Assembly (NCBI GenBank): GCA_022592445.1
Contig: JABYQR010000452.1
Location: 1-32,438, forward strand
DNA length: 32,438 nucleotides
Reading direction: 5' to 3'
DNA from: Cytidiella melzeri
Taxonomy: Eukaryota; Basidiomycota; Agaricomycetes; Polyporales; Irpicaceae
Shown: positions 19,408 to 29,016 of the stretch, piece by piece
Layout of the letters: every line of letters starts with the position of its first letter
Position numbering within the stretch: position 1 is the first letter of the stretch
Position numbers and translations under genes: made by a program
The notes under the pieces: model-generated
What the model was told of the DNA's origin: nothing
The model's input: only the letters and a program-made list of their open reading frames with translations
Database searches by the model: none

Positions 19408-20448
19408 ATGACCCTGCGTATGTTGTACAAGGATGACGAGAAGTACAGTAAGTTGTGGAATATCAGTGGTACAATGCCCAACTCACCTGCATACAGGAAA
19501 CCTTCTACAGTCAATTATTTCTTCCGCAGAGGAGAGCACAGATAACGGCAGGACACAACTCAGTTTATTGGAGCAAGTGAGTCAAAAACAGACAACCTGT
19601 CAACGCATTATTTACACTGAAAGAAAAACAGAGAGCCCGATTGCGCATCAGTACTGTCATACAAGATGGAAAGCGTAACGGGCGACGCGACCTTGTGTAC
19701 CCAAGTGATCCTGGTTCTGCAGAACATGAGGAGGTTGTAGTGCGTCTAAGCGGATTTGTTCTCAGAACAAACCTACCGCCCATCACACGTATTGAACAGT
19801 ACGTTTCACATTGTATTACTTATTGATGACTGGATACCTGATGCATCGAAAGACTTCCAAAGAATCCTTATGCAGCCAGGCAGTCCCTGACTCTAACCGG
19901 TCTCAGCCTTAGCAATTTCGACTCCAACCTACGTGCAGTATCAGAGGTACACTCTTATTTTGCTGACAACCTGCCCAATGGTGCACTCCAACCCCTTGAA
20001 ACACCAACAAAGACAGCAGTCACTCATATCTGGAAGTACAAAACATTGTTTGACAGACAATAACTTACACAATATGACAGGAAGTATGTTTACAACCCAT
20101 GCAAGCCCACCGCCATCAGAGTCGGACATATTGTTGAAGTTCAAGCATCGTTCTGCAGTGTACCAACATCCAAGGGAAGATTCGTCATGCTCATGAAGTT
20201 GAGGTCAGTGTGTATTCTCGATACAAGTGTACTTCAGGTTAGTACTCCATAGCTCCAAGAACGGCTGTGTTCACATAATCATACAGGATGTCAACAACCA
20301 GGTGTTTCACTCCTTGGTCAAGCAGCCGACCTCTCCGCTCAAAAAAGTCAAACGTACAGTGGGTTATGACACGCAGACATATGACACAGATCACCCTGTA
20401 GCTGGGATGAAGAGACTAAGAATCAATGCAGAGGACGATATGGTATAG
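19408..20448 (+). CDS. Unknown 262-aa protein, six exons, intact
   Basis: The ATG at 19408 is preceded by a CT-rich leader. Exons 19408-19447, 19497-19576, 19632-19798, 19853-20035, 20081-20237 and 20287-20448 join into 789 nt without stop or shift; the introns (45-55 nt, all GT-AG) have phases 1, 0, 2, 2, 0. The product starts MTLRMLYKDDEKYR. It contains ARLRISTVIQDGKRNGRRDL, EEVVVRLSGFVLRTNLPP, SLTLTGLSLSNFDSNLRAV and NPCKPTAIRVGHIVEVQASF, then GRFVMLMKLRSVCIL. A basic tail (SPLKKVKRT, KRLR) suggests nuclear entry. The RVGHIVEVQ...LRSVCIL stretch looks like consecutive beta strands of a small barrel and resembles the PVGSFVAVEY...LRVAIL end of the divergent neighbour. No named family is recognised. 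The stop lies 91 bp from the stop of the convergent Tet-like gene. Confidence 0.7.
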
Positions 20449-20539
20449 AAGTAACATTGCTGGGTTGCAGTATAAGCAAAGTACAAATTATCGTCTGGCT
20501 GCGCAATGACCGTAGGGTATGAAAAGGAGTTGAAAAAAA
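20449..20539. terminator. Convergent 3' ends (91 bp)
   Basis: The 262-aa gene (+) stops at 20448 and the Tet-like gene (-) stops at 20540. Both transcripts must end or overlap here. No strong AATAAA is visible on either strand. Confidence 0.4.
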
Positions 20540-23500
20540 TTAAGAAGTGTAGCATCTCTTTTTGTACATGCGTGAAAACTTGCACAACGTGTGCTCTGCA
20601 GTTATAGGGTTCCACTGCATTCGCTGCAATTGATCCTCTGACAGCTGACTGCGCATGTCCTCATAAAACTTCACAAAAGCAGACTGCACGGCAAACCTAC
20701 CTGCCCCTTTGGCTGTATACCCCAACAATATAAGGCCTGCCACCCCCCCTTTAGCTAGTGACGCCACCAACCTGCCCACCACATCAGGCGTAGGACTGTC
20801 AACTACTCCTGCAGCATGCATGTCGGCCAGAAGCATATACTCTGACAAATCTCCTGCACCCTCGAGCAAGTGCTTCTTGCCTTCTCCTAGTCCGAGCTTG
20901 TACTTGTGAATATCGCGCATTGCGTGGGCAAAGTTGCGCGAAGGTGGCCATGCGATGTCATTAGAGTTGGCAACTTCCCAGTAGTCGGTGTATCGGTTCA
21001 AAGTACAACTGGCAATAGGTTGTCCCAATGCATGAACATTGCAGAAGAATTTGCTATCCTGAGGGTGTGTGGAAAACTTCTGAAACAATGCTTGCAGATA
21101 GTCATTGTACTCTCCCGGACTACGGAATTGTACCTGGCGGATATTATCGGGACACTGGACGAAGGCCTCCGTGTTGAAGTGTATATACCAAACACTAGAA
21201 GAGAAAATAGGCCGGCCCGAGTTTTGGCAAACGTCTGGTCGAGCAAGTTGTTCATAATAGAACGCGATGGCGCAGCCTCCCGCAAAGGTAGCAGGAAATC
21301 TGGTTTCTTGTACATGAGTCCTTGTGCAGCGGAAACATCAGAGGGCGCAGTACGTCCGTTAGCAAGCGATGTGGCCACAACGCATGCATCCTCCAGGAAG
21401 TCAATGATGCAGGACAATGGAGCTCGCACTGAGGAAGAGGTAGAAGGGATGGAAGATGCGGTAGTGGAACTGCCAGCAATTGCATTGGACGACTGCTCTG
21501 GAATGGAAAGGGCCGCAGTAGACGTGTTTGCAGTGGGCAATGATTGGGGAGGGGGAGGACGGTTGGGCACGTTGTCAACATCTGCCTCAACAACGCAGTC
21601 TTTGTTTGAGCTGCAACTGTGCCTCGGACATGTTTGTATGTACGGGAGTAGAGATTGATGTATGACTGTTGTAGCGTAGTCATACGGTGTTGAACTGTGC
21701 CATCAGCTGTGATTTCAGATATCAACGCAGTAAAGGACTCGAGGTATTGGGGGTTGAAACGGATATCAGTATGACAGTTGGCATCCGACAATTTTGGGCA
21801 ATTTTGGTCAAAAAGCCAGCTGGGAGGATCGACATAAATGTTCCAAATGTCAGGCAGCAGCAAACAGCCTGTGCCGAGAACATCCACCAGGCAGCGATGA
21901 TACAGGACTGCACTTGCGCGGTAAAGGGATAGCTAGTCACAAACCAGCAGTGAAGGATTCATGCAGGTAAGATAGGCAGGTAGAGTTGACCAGGTCTGCA
22001 TGGATATATTTGCGTTTTCTGACTTCGCCAGGATCGTCGTAAAAAATGGCTGGACGTAACACAGTGGGTGGAAAGTATTCTGTGGATCTTGCGGTAATGG
22101 GGAGGCCCGCGCGTACGGTTATGAGAACATTCATTGTAAGTTGCGCAACCCAATTGTTGTCCCTGGTTGCGACAACTCTATTTTGAAGGAGCCCAGGACA
22201 TGTATCATCGACCAATGATTGAACACTGTCCACCAGGCGAGTCTCTGCCAGCATCACCCGCTGGCGATAAAGGTTGATCCACACCGTTGTCCCATCGCAA
22301 TAATCACGGACGTCAAAGATAGAAGCAGAATATTGGGGCATCTTGGTGTGAGACGGGTCGTGCAGTACGCGGAGACTATCTGTTTTCGAGTCAATGTCGT
22401 CCAACACGTTGAGGGCGTTGCGCAGCGATTCGCCAGATGTCGCCTGCATGTTGATGCTATTAACTTGACTCTGAGTAGAAGACAAGACACCATTGACCAA
22501 CTTGGTAAGGAACATGCGGCCTGAGTAGAGCCAAATTTGAATAGTTACATACTACAATGGCATATATGGCTTACACTTTGAACGTCGTGATTCAGTAGTT
22601 GTCAACAAGGAGCGGGATCTGAACTGCTGTGGAGGGGGAGACAGTATAGAGGGGATTCAGGGAGGAGGGGGACAGTATAGAGGGGATTCAGGGAGAGGGG
22701 TCATATTAGACAGCGAGGAAGGAGACAGCAATGGAGGACTGGTACAACTCGACAGCCTGCGTACGAGGTTGACGGGAATTAGGGGTGACAGTTGACAAGG
22801 CTGTACATGTCACGTCGCTGATCGTAGATGTCGGGCTTGTACAATGCTGCCTGTCTCGAGCTCGGAAAGGAGACAACTCCACAACCATCCTGTTTGCAGC
22901 TCTTGGCTCAACCGTAGGCTGCATATGACACAACATATATAAATATGACCTATAACTCTGCAGGTAATTCATACCTTTGCAGCCAGGCTTGACGCCACAA
23001 TCCGGGATGAACGACGGACAGGTACTCCTACCTCAGGCGGGAACATCACTGGACTAAACAGAATGTAAATCTCACACCTCAGGTTTGTAGAACAAGTGCA
23101 AGCCACAAACCTGGTTACAGACCTGCCGAGCGACCCGCATTACTATCCTCGTACTCGGAATCATCATCTGACATCGGGCTGAGATGTTTACCGCGGGGTG
23201 GTACGGAACGAGGAACCGGTAAGGTATGATTACCCTGATATCCCACAGGGTTGTTATGGGCCTGGCGCAGATCGGGCAGTGTTACTGACTGGTCAATACC
23301 AGAAGGCAGTGCAGGAGACGCCGGAGGCAGCCCCTGCATACTGGTGTTCACATCCATGGAAGAGGCAGACGAGGGAACGGCAGTGGCATGGGTGACAAGA
23401 GATCTATAAGAATCAAGGGACTGGGCCATAGGGTAGTTGTTCTCAATACGTTTCTCAACTTCCGTCTGAAGAGCGATGCGATAACGTCCACCTGCAAGTA

Positions 23501-25729
23501 GAAGTTAGATTACGAACTGCAAGTAAACAACAACAACTACGTTTATTTGTCCCTTAGAAGTGTCAAGTTGATCTTGAGTGTTGGCTTTACGTTTTCTGTT
23601 GTCTTTGTCTTTGTCTTTGTCTTTGTTGCGTAGTCCTCGTCGACATTATCTACAGCAATAAGCAATGATCACCACAATAAGGACCAGATATTACAGCAAA
23701 ACATACCTGTACACTTTGGACGCGCACCGTGGTTGATAGCAGTTATATCCCAACCATGGTACTTATTATGCGAGACCAGCGGGATACCAGCCAAGTAATG
23801 ATTGAACTGCTTTTGCAGCAGCTCGTCCTGGACTTGCTTATGATGTTCGCCGAAAGGCTGCCCCACGTTAGAGTTCGGTGCAAGCTCCCAAGGGTCGGCA
23901 TTGACCCGGTGCCCATCAACATCCAAAGAAAAGGCCTTCAGAAAATGGCACGCATCAATCTGAACTCTGTATGAACTAGGCAGCTGCCGGAACGCAAAGT
24001 GAAGGTGTTGCAGTGCTGATCTAGCCATGAAGTTGACAAGGGATAGCGGTTCCATGCCAACCCAGGCATCTTGAGCGTACGTCGTGTGAGTGGTCCACAT
24101 TGCCTTGGCCTGTTGAGAAGCAGGGGCGCCGGTCATCTCGGTGTAATGTACAGTGGTGCCGACTGATAGGGCATGGACGAAAACAACGTCTAGCTTCACC
24201 TGTGAGTATTTTGGTGGCTGGGTAACTGATAAGCAGCATGCGCGTCTCCCATCCTTCCATTGGCTGCTCGTCGGGAACCAAGGGTGACGTGCCTCCGTGA
24301 CGCAGGAGACCGGAGAAAAAAATCTGCGCCATGTATTGGAGACGAACCCAGCACCCGACACCCAGAAAATGCAAGCGCCTGGCTCACATCCAGGCTTGTC
24401 AGAGAGGTCTGACAAGCAGAGACCGCAGGAGAGTCCAGCAGTGAAGTCATTCTCGTCTTCGTGAGGACCACCAAAATGTCCCATCTGCTCAACAAGTTGC
24501 TTTTCTAACAACAGAACATATCAGAGAAACCATGCCATAATCAGGTTCTAAATATACACACCTTTTTTAATGTACTGAGGACGCACACAATTATTCTGTT
24601 GGCTCGCCCAATAATAGTTGTTACGATGGCCCAGTCTAGGGGAATTGACCTGCTCGCCATACTCCCTACATGCATGCAAAAGATCGGAAGGACCTTGCAA
24701 CTCCCATGCTGCCACATTGAGAGCGGTTGTAGCCTACACCAGCAACAATGAACATGGAGACAATAATGCCAACGTGAATCAACTAACTGCGAGGTAACGG
24801 TTGACATTGAGCTGATACCAATCATGCTCATCATCTCTTGTCTTCAACGGTGCCGGTGGACTCTCGAGGTTACGTGGTTGCTGCACCATGTTGTTTAGAC
24901 CGTAACAGCGAGGCGCAGTTTTCATAGGCTTTGCGCGTCTAGAACTCTCAAACGCCAAGACTCCTTTCATCTTAACACGTCTGTCGCGAGAACCAAGCAT
25001 GACGTCCTTTGTCTGCTCGACATCATCAAGCATACGGGAGAAGTGCTCTTGACGATCCAAGCTTGCACACAGCAAACGCATATAGTCGGTATATTCACAA
25101 GATAATCTATATGCAGCAAGAAAATTTCGCATAAAAACTACTTCAGATATTAATTGTTTATGTGTACGTCAGACCAAACATTATCTGCAAACAGTCATGT
25201 GCCGGGTTGCCTGCCTTGTCAATTGGACGAGCAAATACAGCGTCTCCGGGGAGGACCTCAAACTGACCTGGAATGTCTTTGAGAATAATTGAGCCCAAAT
25301 GTGCGTCACGAAGTAAGGGTTAAACAGACAAACCTGAAATTACGCCACCTGGAACTGTTTGCGAGTGAGCTGCTTCTTTGGCTGCCGTTTTCCCTTTCTC
25401 TGACGGGTCTGTAAGATAAACAAATGTGCGGCTACCAACAGCTTGGACACGGTGTTGAGGGTGCGGTGTGTCACCAGTGTAGACGTATATGCCGGGCAAC
25501 CGAGGATCACGATTGGCAATGTCAAAGACTGTCAGGTCTCTAAGAACTGGGGAACGGGGGTCTATCCCAAGCAAGGAAGCATCTGGGAATGAGATCTAGT
25601 GAGAATGGTCAATATGGAGTCAGCAAGGGTGATTGAGCGTAGAAGGAAGCAGGCAGTGAAATTAGAAATGAACAAATGGCCAAACAAGGCTGACGCGCAA
25701 GCACGGCGCCTGACTGGCAATCGTCCATG
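20540..25729 (-). CDS. Very large Tet-like 2OG-Fe(II) dioxygenase (TET/JBP-like), frameshifted in the core
   Basis: 2OG-Fe(II) enzymes of the TET/JBP type oxidise methylated pyrimidines in DNA. The catalytic core shows GGPHEDENDFTAGL (HxD), SDLSDKPGCEPG, then in the next frame RLHFLGVGCWVRLQYMAQIF, FSGLLRHGGTSP (second His) and ETRMLLISYP (candidate 2OG-binding Arg). One base is missing at 24377/24378 between EPG and RLHF. Upstream match-typical segments: DPRLPGIYVYTGDTPHPQHR, FEVLPGDAVFARP, GVLAFESSRR, CYGLNNMVQQPR. Exons: 25582-25334, 25276-25168, 25106-24788, 24733-24562, 24504-24200, 24162-23707, 23635-23591 (KDKDKDKD), 23491-23119, 23053-22975, 22918-22712, about 22626-22577, 22520-21991, then 21932 to 20540 with one or two more introns or shifts (47-nt candidate near 21362-21316). 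A first exon at 25729-25696 (MDDCQSGAVLA) is a guess. The C-terminal part ends ITAEHTLCKFSRMYKKR, as in long family members, about 1,350-1,400 aa in all. Whether this copy is active or a pseudogene is open. Confidence 0.72.
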
Positions 25730-26269
25730 GCAAGTGTTAATGGCCTCCTGAAGCGTAGAGGCGTCCCATCCGTTCCTAAAGTTGCAGTGCTAGGTCAAGA
25801 CAGTGGGGTCTTTGGTGCCGGTGATGTACGCGCCTGATCCCCGTTAACGGTGGTTCGAGTCACTGACAAATGTATCATAGAAGATGCCAACTTGCTAGAC
25901 ACTTTTCAGGAGGAAGGGGCATACAGCTTGTAGTTGCGCTGCTATGGCGCGAGTGGTGGCCCGAGTCACGGTCTGTCAATGACCGCCGGGGCATGCCACG
26001 TCTTTCGGCGGACACAGACACGGATGTAGAGTGGCTCAAGGAATGTCGTGCAGAGGACGTCGGCAAGCTCAGCTTGGAGGCGGGGGGGACCACCCACCAA
26101 CACTACCACGTGCACCACTTCAGCTGCCGTTACTCGTATGGTGCGCGTGAGAATGCAAAGGCGAATGGTGAGCCTGATCACAGTCTGTCCAAGACAACAT
26201 ACCCTGCATGACACAAGGAAGCAGGCGTTGGTGGTACAAGCGTTGAGGCGATTGCAATCGACACAGTAG
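25730..26269. other. Upstream region of the Tet-like gene, holding a dispersed repeat
   Basis: 25760-25890 is copy 1 of a dispersed repeat (see 27276-27400). 25891-26269 has overlapping open frames on both strands without recognisable domains. No TATA box is obvious for the Tet-like gene. Confidence 0.35.
25760..25890 (+). repeat. Dispersed ~125-bp direct repeat, copy 1
   Basis: Shares GTCCCA(T/C)CCGTTCCTAAAGT, GGTCAA(G/C)ACAGTGG and CACTGACAAATGT.TCATAGAAG in the same order with 27276-27400. Confidence 0.65.
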
Positions 26270-26628
26270 TGTCACGAACATGCATACTTTTCTTTTCTTT
26301 TCCTTTTATTTTCCTTTTCTTATCTTATTGATGGTACATGGCTACTGCATGTGATCAAAGTACATGTGACAGACTGGTCACATGATCATAGAAGGTGATG
26401 GAACATTGTGGAACATTGTAGAACATCGCACCATAGCACACCATACATTCCCATGGCAGTGTTAGGAGTACAGACCCGGTACCAGGGGTCCTTGTCTGAG
26501 ATGTATATAAACCTACCCTGTAACTCCCTAAAGACCTCAGATTCTACCTCCTGGTCTTTAGGTGACGTCCACCTTGTACTAGGTCTATCACTGTACTAAT
26601 ATATCCTGGTCTTTAGCTCATTGTCAGC
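26270..26628 (+). mobile_element. Solo LTR, family B (plus orientation)
   Basis: It starts TGTCACGAACATGCA and ends near GCTCATTGTCA, with a TATA segment ATGTATATAAACC (26499-26511) and the block CTGGTCTTTAGGTGACGTCC. It is the inverted partner of 10345-10707. No retroelement coding region follows; 26629-27275 holds only unrecognised open frames. It is therefore solo or badly truncated. Confidence 0.65.
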
Positions 26629-27275
26629 TGATCCCTCGTCGTCGTGTCTCCACTCCTCCTCATCACCTACACTCCTGTCGTCATCGTCCACGCAAGTCCG
26701 CTCGTCGTTCCTCTCTCCTTGTCGTCACTTCCTCGCTCTTCATAGAGTTTGATTGTGTTCTTGACAAGTAGGTAGTGAGCGACCAGTTGTCGTAGCGCTC
26801 GCAACAGCTTGCCGCGGCATGGAGAGCTGAGTAGGAGTGGGCGGGACCTGTCCAGGCAAAATGTGCTTTGCAGGGTGCCCTGAACCCACGACGGAAGGCA
26901 CGAGTGACGACGGGAGAGATCCCACGGTCACCAGACGGTCAACGGATGTCTGTATCGATACCAGTAATCGTTGTTTGTCACTTCTTTGTTGGAATAGAGA
27001 TCGGAAGGGAAGAAGATGACAGATTCTGTGCCGATATGTCTTCTCTCTGTGCGGTGGCCGCACACGCAGCGTGTTTAGGTGTAGGGATAATGTTGACGTC
27101 ATTTTCTTCTTTGCCCGTGACTGGCCGAGGAGACCGTCGGTCGCTGTAGGGAGAAGAGACGGGTGCGTAGATTTGGTCAGCTGCCGGAACGTATACAATG
27201 AGATAGACACGCACTTGGGATGCAGTGCAGCTACTGACTCAGCGACGGTGCTTGCTGAATGCCGGCGTTCTCAGG
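26629..27275. other. Stretch without a supported gene
   Basis: CT-rich at first (26640-26745), then GC-richer. Overlapping frames on both strands (for example 26740-27210 minus) have no domain, no introns in frame and biased composition only. Confidence 0.35.
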
Positions 27276-27400
27276 GGTGTCCCACCCGTTCCTAAAGTCA
27301 CCGTGCCAGGTCAACACAGTGGAGTCTCCGGTGCGGTGAGGTACGTGCCTGATACCCATTACAGGTGGTTTGAGACACTGACAAATGTCTCATAGAAGGT
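27276..27400 (+). repeat. Dispersed ~125-bp direct repeat, copy 2
   Basis: Same block order as 25760-25890, with about 80% identity by eye. The pair encloses the family-B LTR and about 1.4 kb. Confidence 0.65.
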
Positions 27401-27510
27401 GCGGACAAGTAATAAAGTGAACGCTACATGGAGATATCAGGAGAGCCGCTTGAAACGAGGAGCGGAGTGACGCACAGTGCAATAGATGCTCTTGTCCACT
27501 TGATCGAGGA

Positions 27511-27853
27511 GAGAGCGTCCGGTATCAAGAGAGATACACCAAATTACGACTGCAGCAAACCACCGAGCAAGTTGGCCCTGCAACACCAAGCGTATACGAC
27601 ATCACAAGAGTAATACCGTATTGCACAATGTTGCAACTGCCGCATCGTACGAACGAATACAACCCTGCGTGTATAGAACAAGAGAGAGCGTCTGGCATCA
27701 AGAGAGATACATGAAAACACAACTGTAGCAAACTACCGAACAAGTCGGCCCTGCAACACCAAGCTTGTACGACATCACAAGAGCAATACCGAATTGCACA
27801 ATGCCGCAACTGCCGCATCGTACGAACAAATACCCCTGTGTGTATAGAACAAT
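27511..27853. repeat. 173-bp tandem duplication
   Basis: Unit 1 (27511-27683) and unit 2 (27684-27853) share GAGAGCGTC.GG.ATCAAGAGAG, GGCCCTGCAACACCAAGC and AACTGCCGCATCGTACGAAC in order. They differ by scattered substitutions and a few small indels. Confidence 0.8.
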
Positions 27854-27989
27854 AGGCACGAACATGTACTCACCGGTTCTGTCATTTCAAGACGAAGTAT
27901 AAAGCCAACCTTGAGGGTGTGCAACGATATAGGGGTGAGAGCAGTCAAGCGTATGGAGGTGAGAGGCAGGAGGAAAACAGAGGGAGCAA

Positions 27990-28172
27990 TGTCCTCATGC
28001 GCCACAAAGGGTAACTCGGTGGCCACAAAGCGTAACTCAGTGCTGACAGGCAAAAAATTACGTCCTCTTTTGAAAAAGACACGCGTTTTTGCGCGTCATT
28101 ATTGAAAGAGGACGTAAGCTCTGGCCTGTCAGCACCGAGTTACACTTTGTGGCGCATGAGGATATACCTGAC
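27990..28172. repeat. Long inverted repeat (hairpin-forming)
   Basis: Outer arms CCTCATGCGCCACAAAG...GTAACTCGGTG and CACCGAGTTAC.CTTTGTGGCGCATGAGG, and inner arms GTGCTGACAGGC...TTACGTCCTCTTT and AAAGAGGACGTAA...GCCTGTCAGCAC, pair in inverse around a loop with AAAGACACGCGTTTTTGCGCG. The left arm holds an extra tandem copy of its GCCACAAAG.GTAACTC.GTG block, so the arms differ in length by 21 bp. Confidence 0.8.
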
Positions 28173-28234
28173 TTACTGCGCTTAGCTGCTCTTTGCAGCA
28201 CTACCTATCTACTAGTCGCCTCGCCGGCATTGCG

Positions 28235-28681
28235 ATGGATCCATTTCCGGACACGCAACGAGTTGAGGAGGAAGTCGAGCAAAACAAGATTGACGGGGAT
28301 GGTGAGGAGGGAAACAAAGAGTCAGAGGAGGTTGAAGAAAGTGGGGCACGTCGAGATGAGGACAGGGACAAAGGGGTCGCTATAGGCTCCCGATACGTCT
28401 GGTAAGTCAGTGATCAACATGCTCGCGGGTTTGATGCACCTCAGACATGAGCAGGACTCTAAAATTGTGCCCCTAAAGTTATACAATTCGCGTTCGAACC
28501 AGACGGGTTGACTGCTAGAAAAGCTGAGCCGGAGCCTCCCAGTAAGTGGATTTCTGCTTGCGTCTCCTGGAAGCGCCGCGGTTGGAAGGAAGGCGAACTG
28601 ACGACGGAAGAATTCCCGAGCGAGGCATACCGACTACGGGTGACGGTGGCGAACAGCTTGACACAATTTTGCATCGTCTGA
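28235..28681 (+). CDS. Small acidic ORF and a following open frame, possibly one broken gene
   Basis: The ATG at 28235 opens 56 codons, very acidic (EEEVEQNKIDGDGEEGNKES), ending at TAA 28403-28405. GGTAAGTC at the stop could be a splice donor. A second stretch with no ATG but good composition, 28478-28681, reads VIQFAFEPDGLTARKAEPEP, then KWISACVSWKRRGWKEGEL and SLTQFCIV. No acceptor joins the two in frame, so either a frameshift separates them or they are unrelated. No family is recognised. Confidence 0.35.
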
Positions 28682-29016
28682 GTCCGCGAATGACAATTGG
28701 GTTGGAACATGTTTGTGCTGGCCCAAGGAGCTCTTCACAATGCGGAGGACTCTACTGCCAACAGGAATACAATGCAGGACAGCAAAATGGGTTCACAATG
28801 CCGGAATATTAGACAAGAACTTGGACGCATCTCCTCCCCGCTCTGCATAACATCGAGTCCCACCGTAAAGTGCGTTTTCCTCAATGCTCTTGTCTTTGCT
28901 CATGGCAACGCCGCTCTCAGACACTTTGTAATGAGTCGCACGGTTGATGTGACTGCTTTAGGAAGTGTCTGAAGGCTTCTTGCACTGACCACCGAGAAAG
29001 TGGATTCATCGCTAAC
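28682..29016. other. Stretch without a supported gene
   Basis: An open plus-strand frame (28697-28972) has no recognisable features. It is adjacent to the retroelement LTR end. Confidence 0.3.

Noticed and set aside
19091..19411. 106-codon plus-strand frame upstream of the 262-aa gene
   Set aside because: It starts inside the tandem repeat array, has no recognisable features and ends just after the better supported ATG at 19408 in another frame. It is probably leader sequence.
20906..21658. 250-codon plus-strand frame
   Set aside because: It is antisense to the Tet-like gene, whose minus-strand exons there match the expected C-terminal region.
22706..22708. TAA at the end of ...SIAVSFLAV taken as the stop of the Tet-like gene
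   Set aside because: A GT donor at 22710-22711 removes it. The downstream exons, ending in ITAEHTLCKFSRM, match the C-terminal end expected for the same long protein family, so one gene is more likely than two.
25870..26211. 113-codon plus-strand frame and overlapping minus-strand frames
   Set aside because: Neither strand shows a family signature, and the region begins inside a dispersed repeat.
26740..27210. 156-codon minus-strand frame
   Set aside because: Ser/Thr/Arg-rich without domain or start context, and overlapping plus-strand frames of similar length exist. Treated as chance ORFs in GC-richer DNA.
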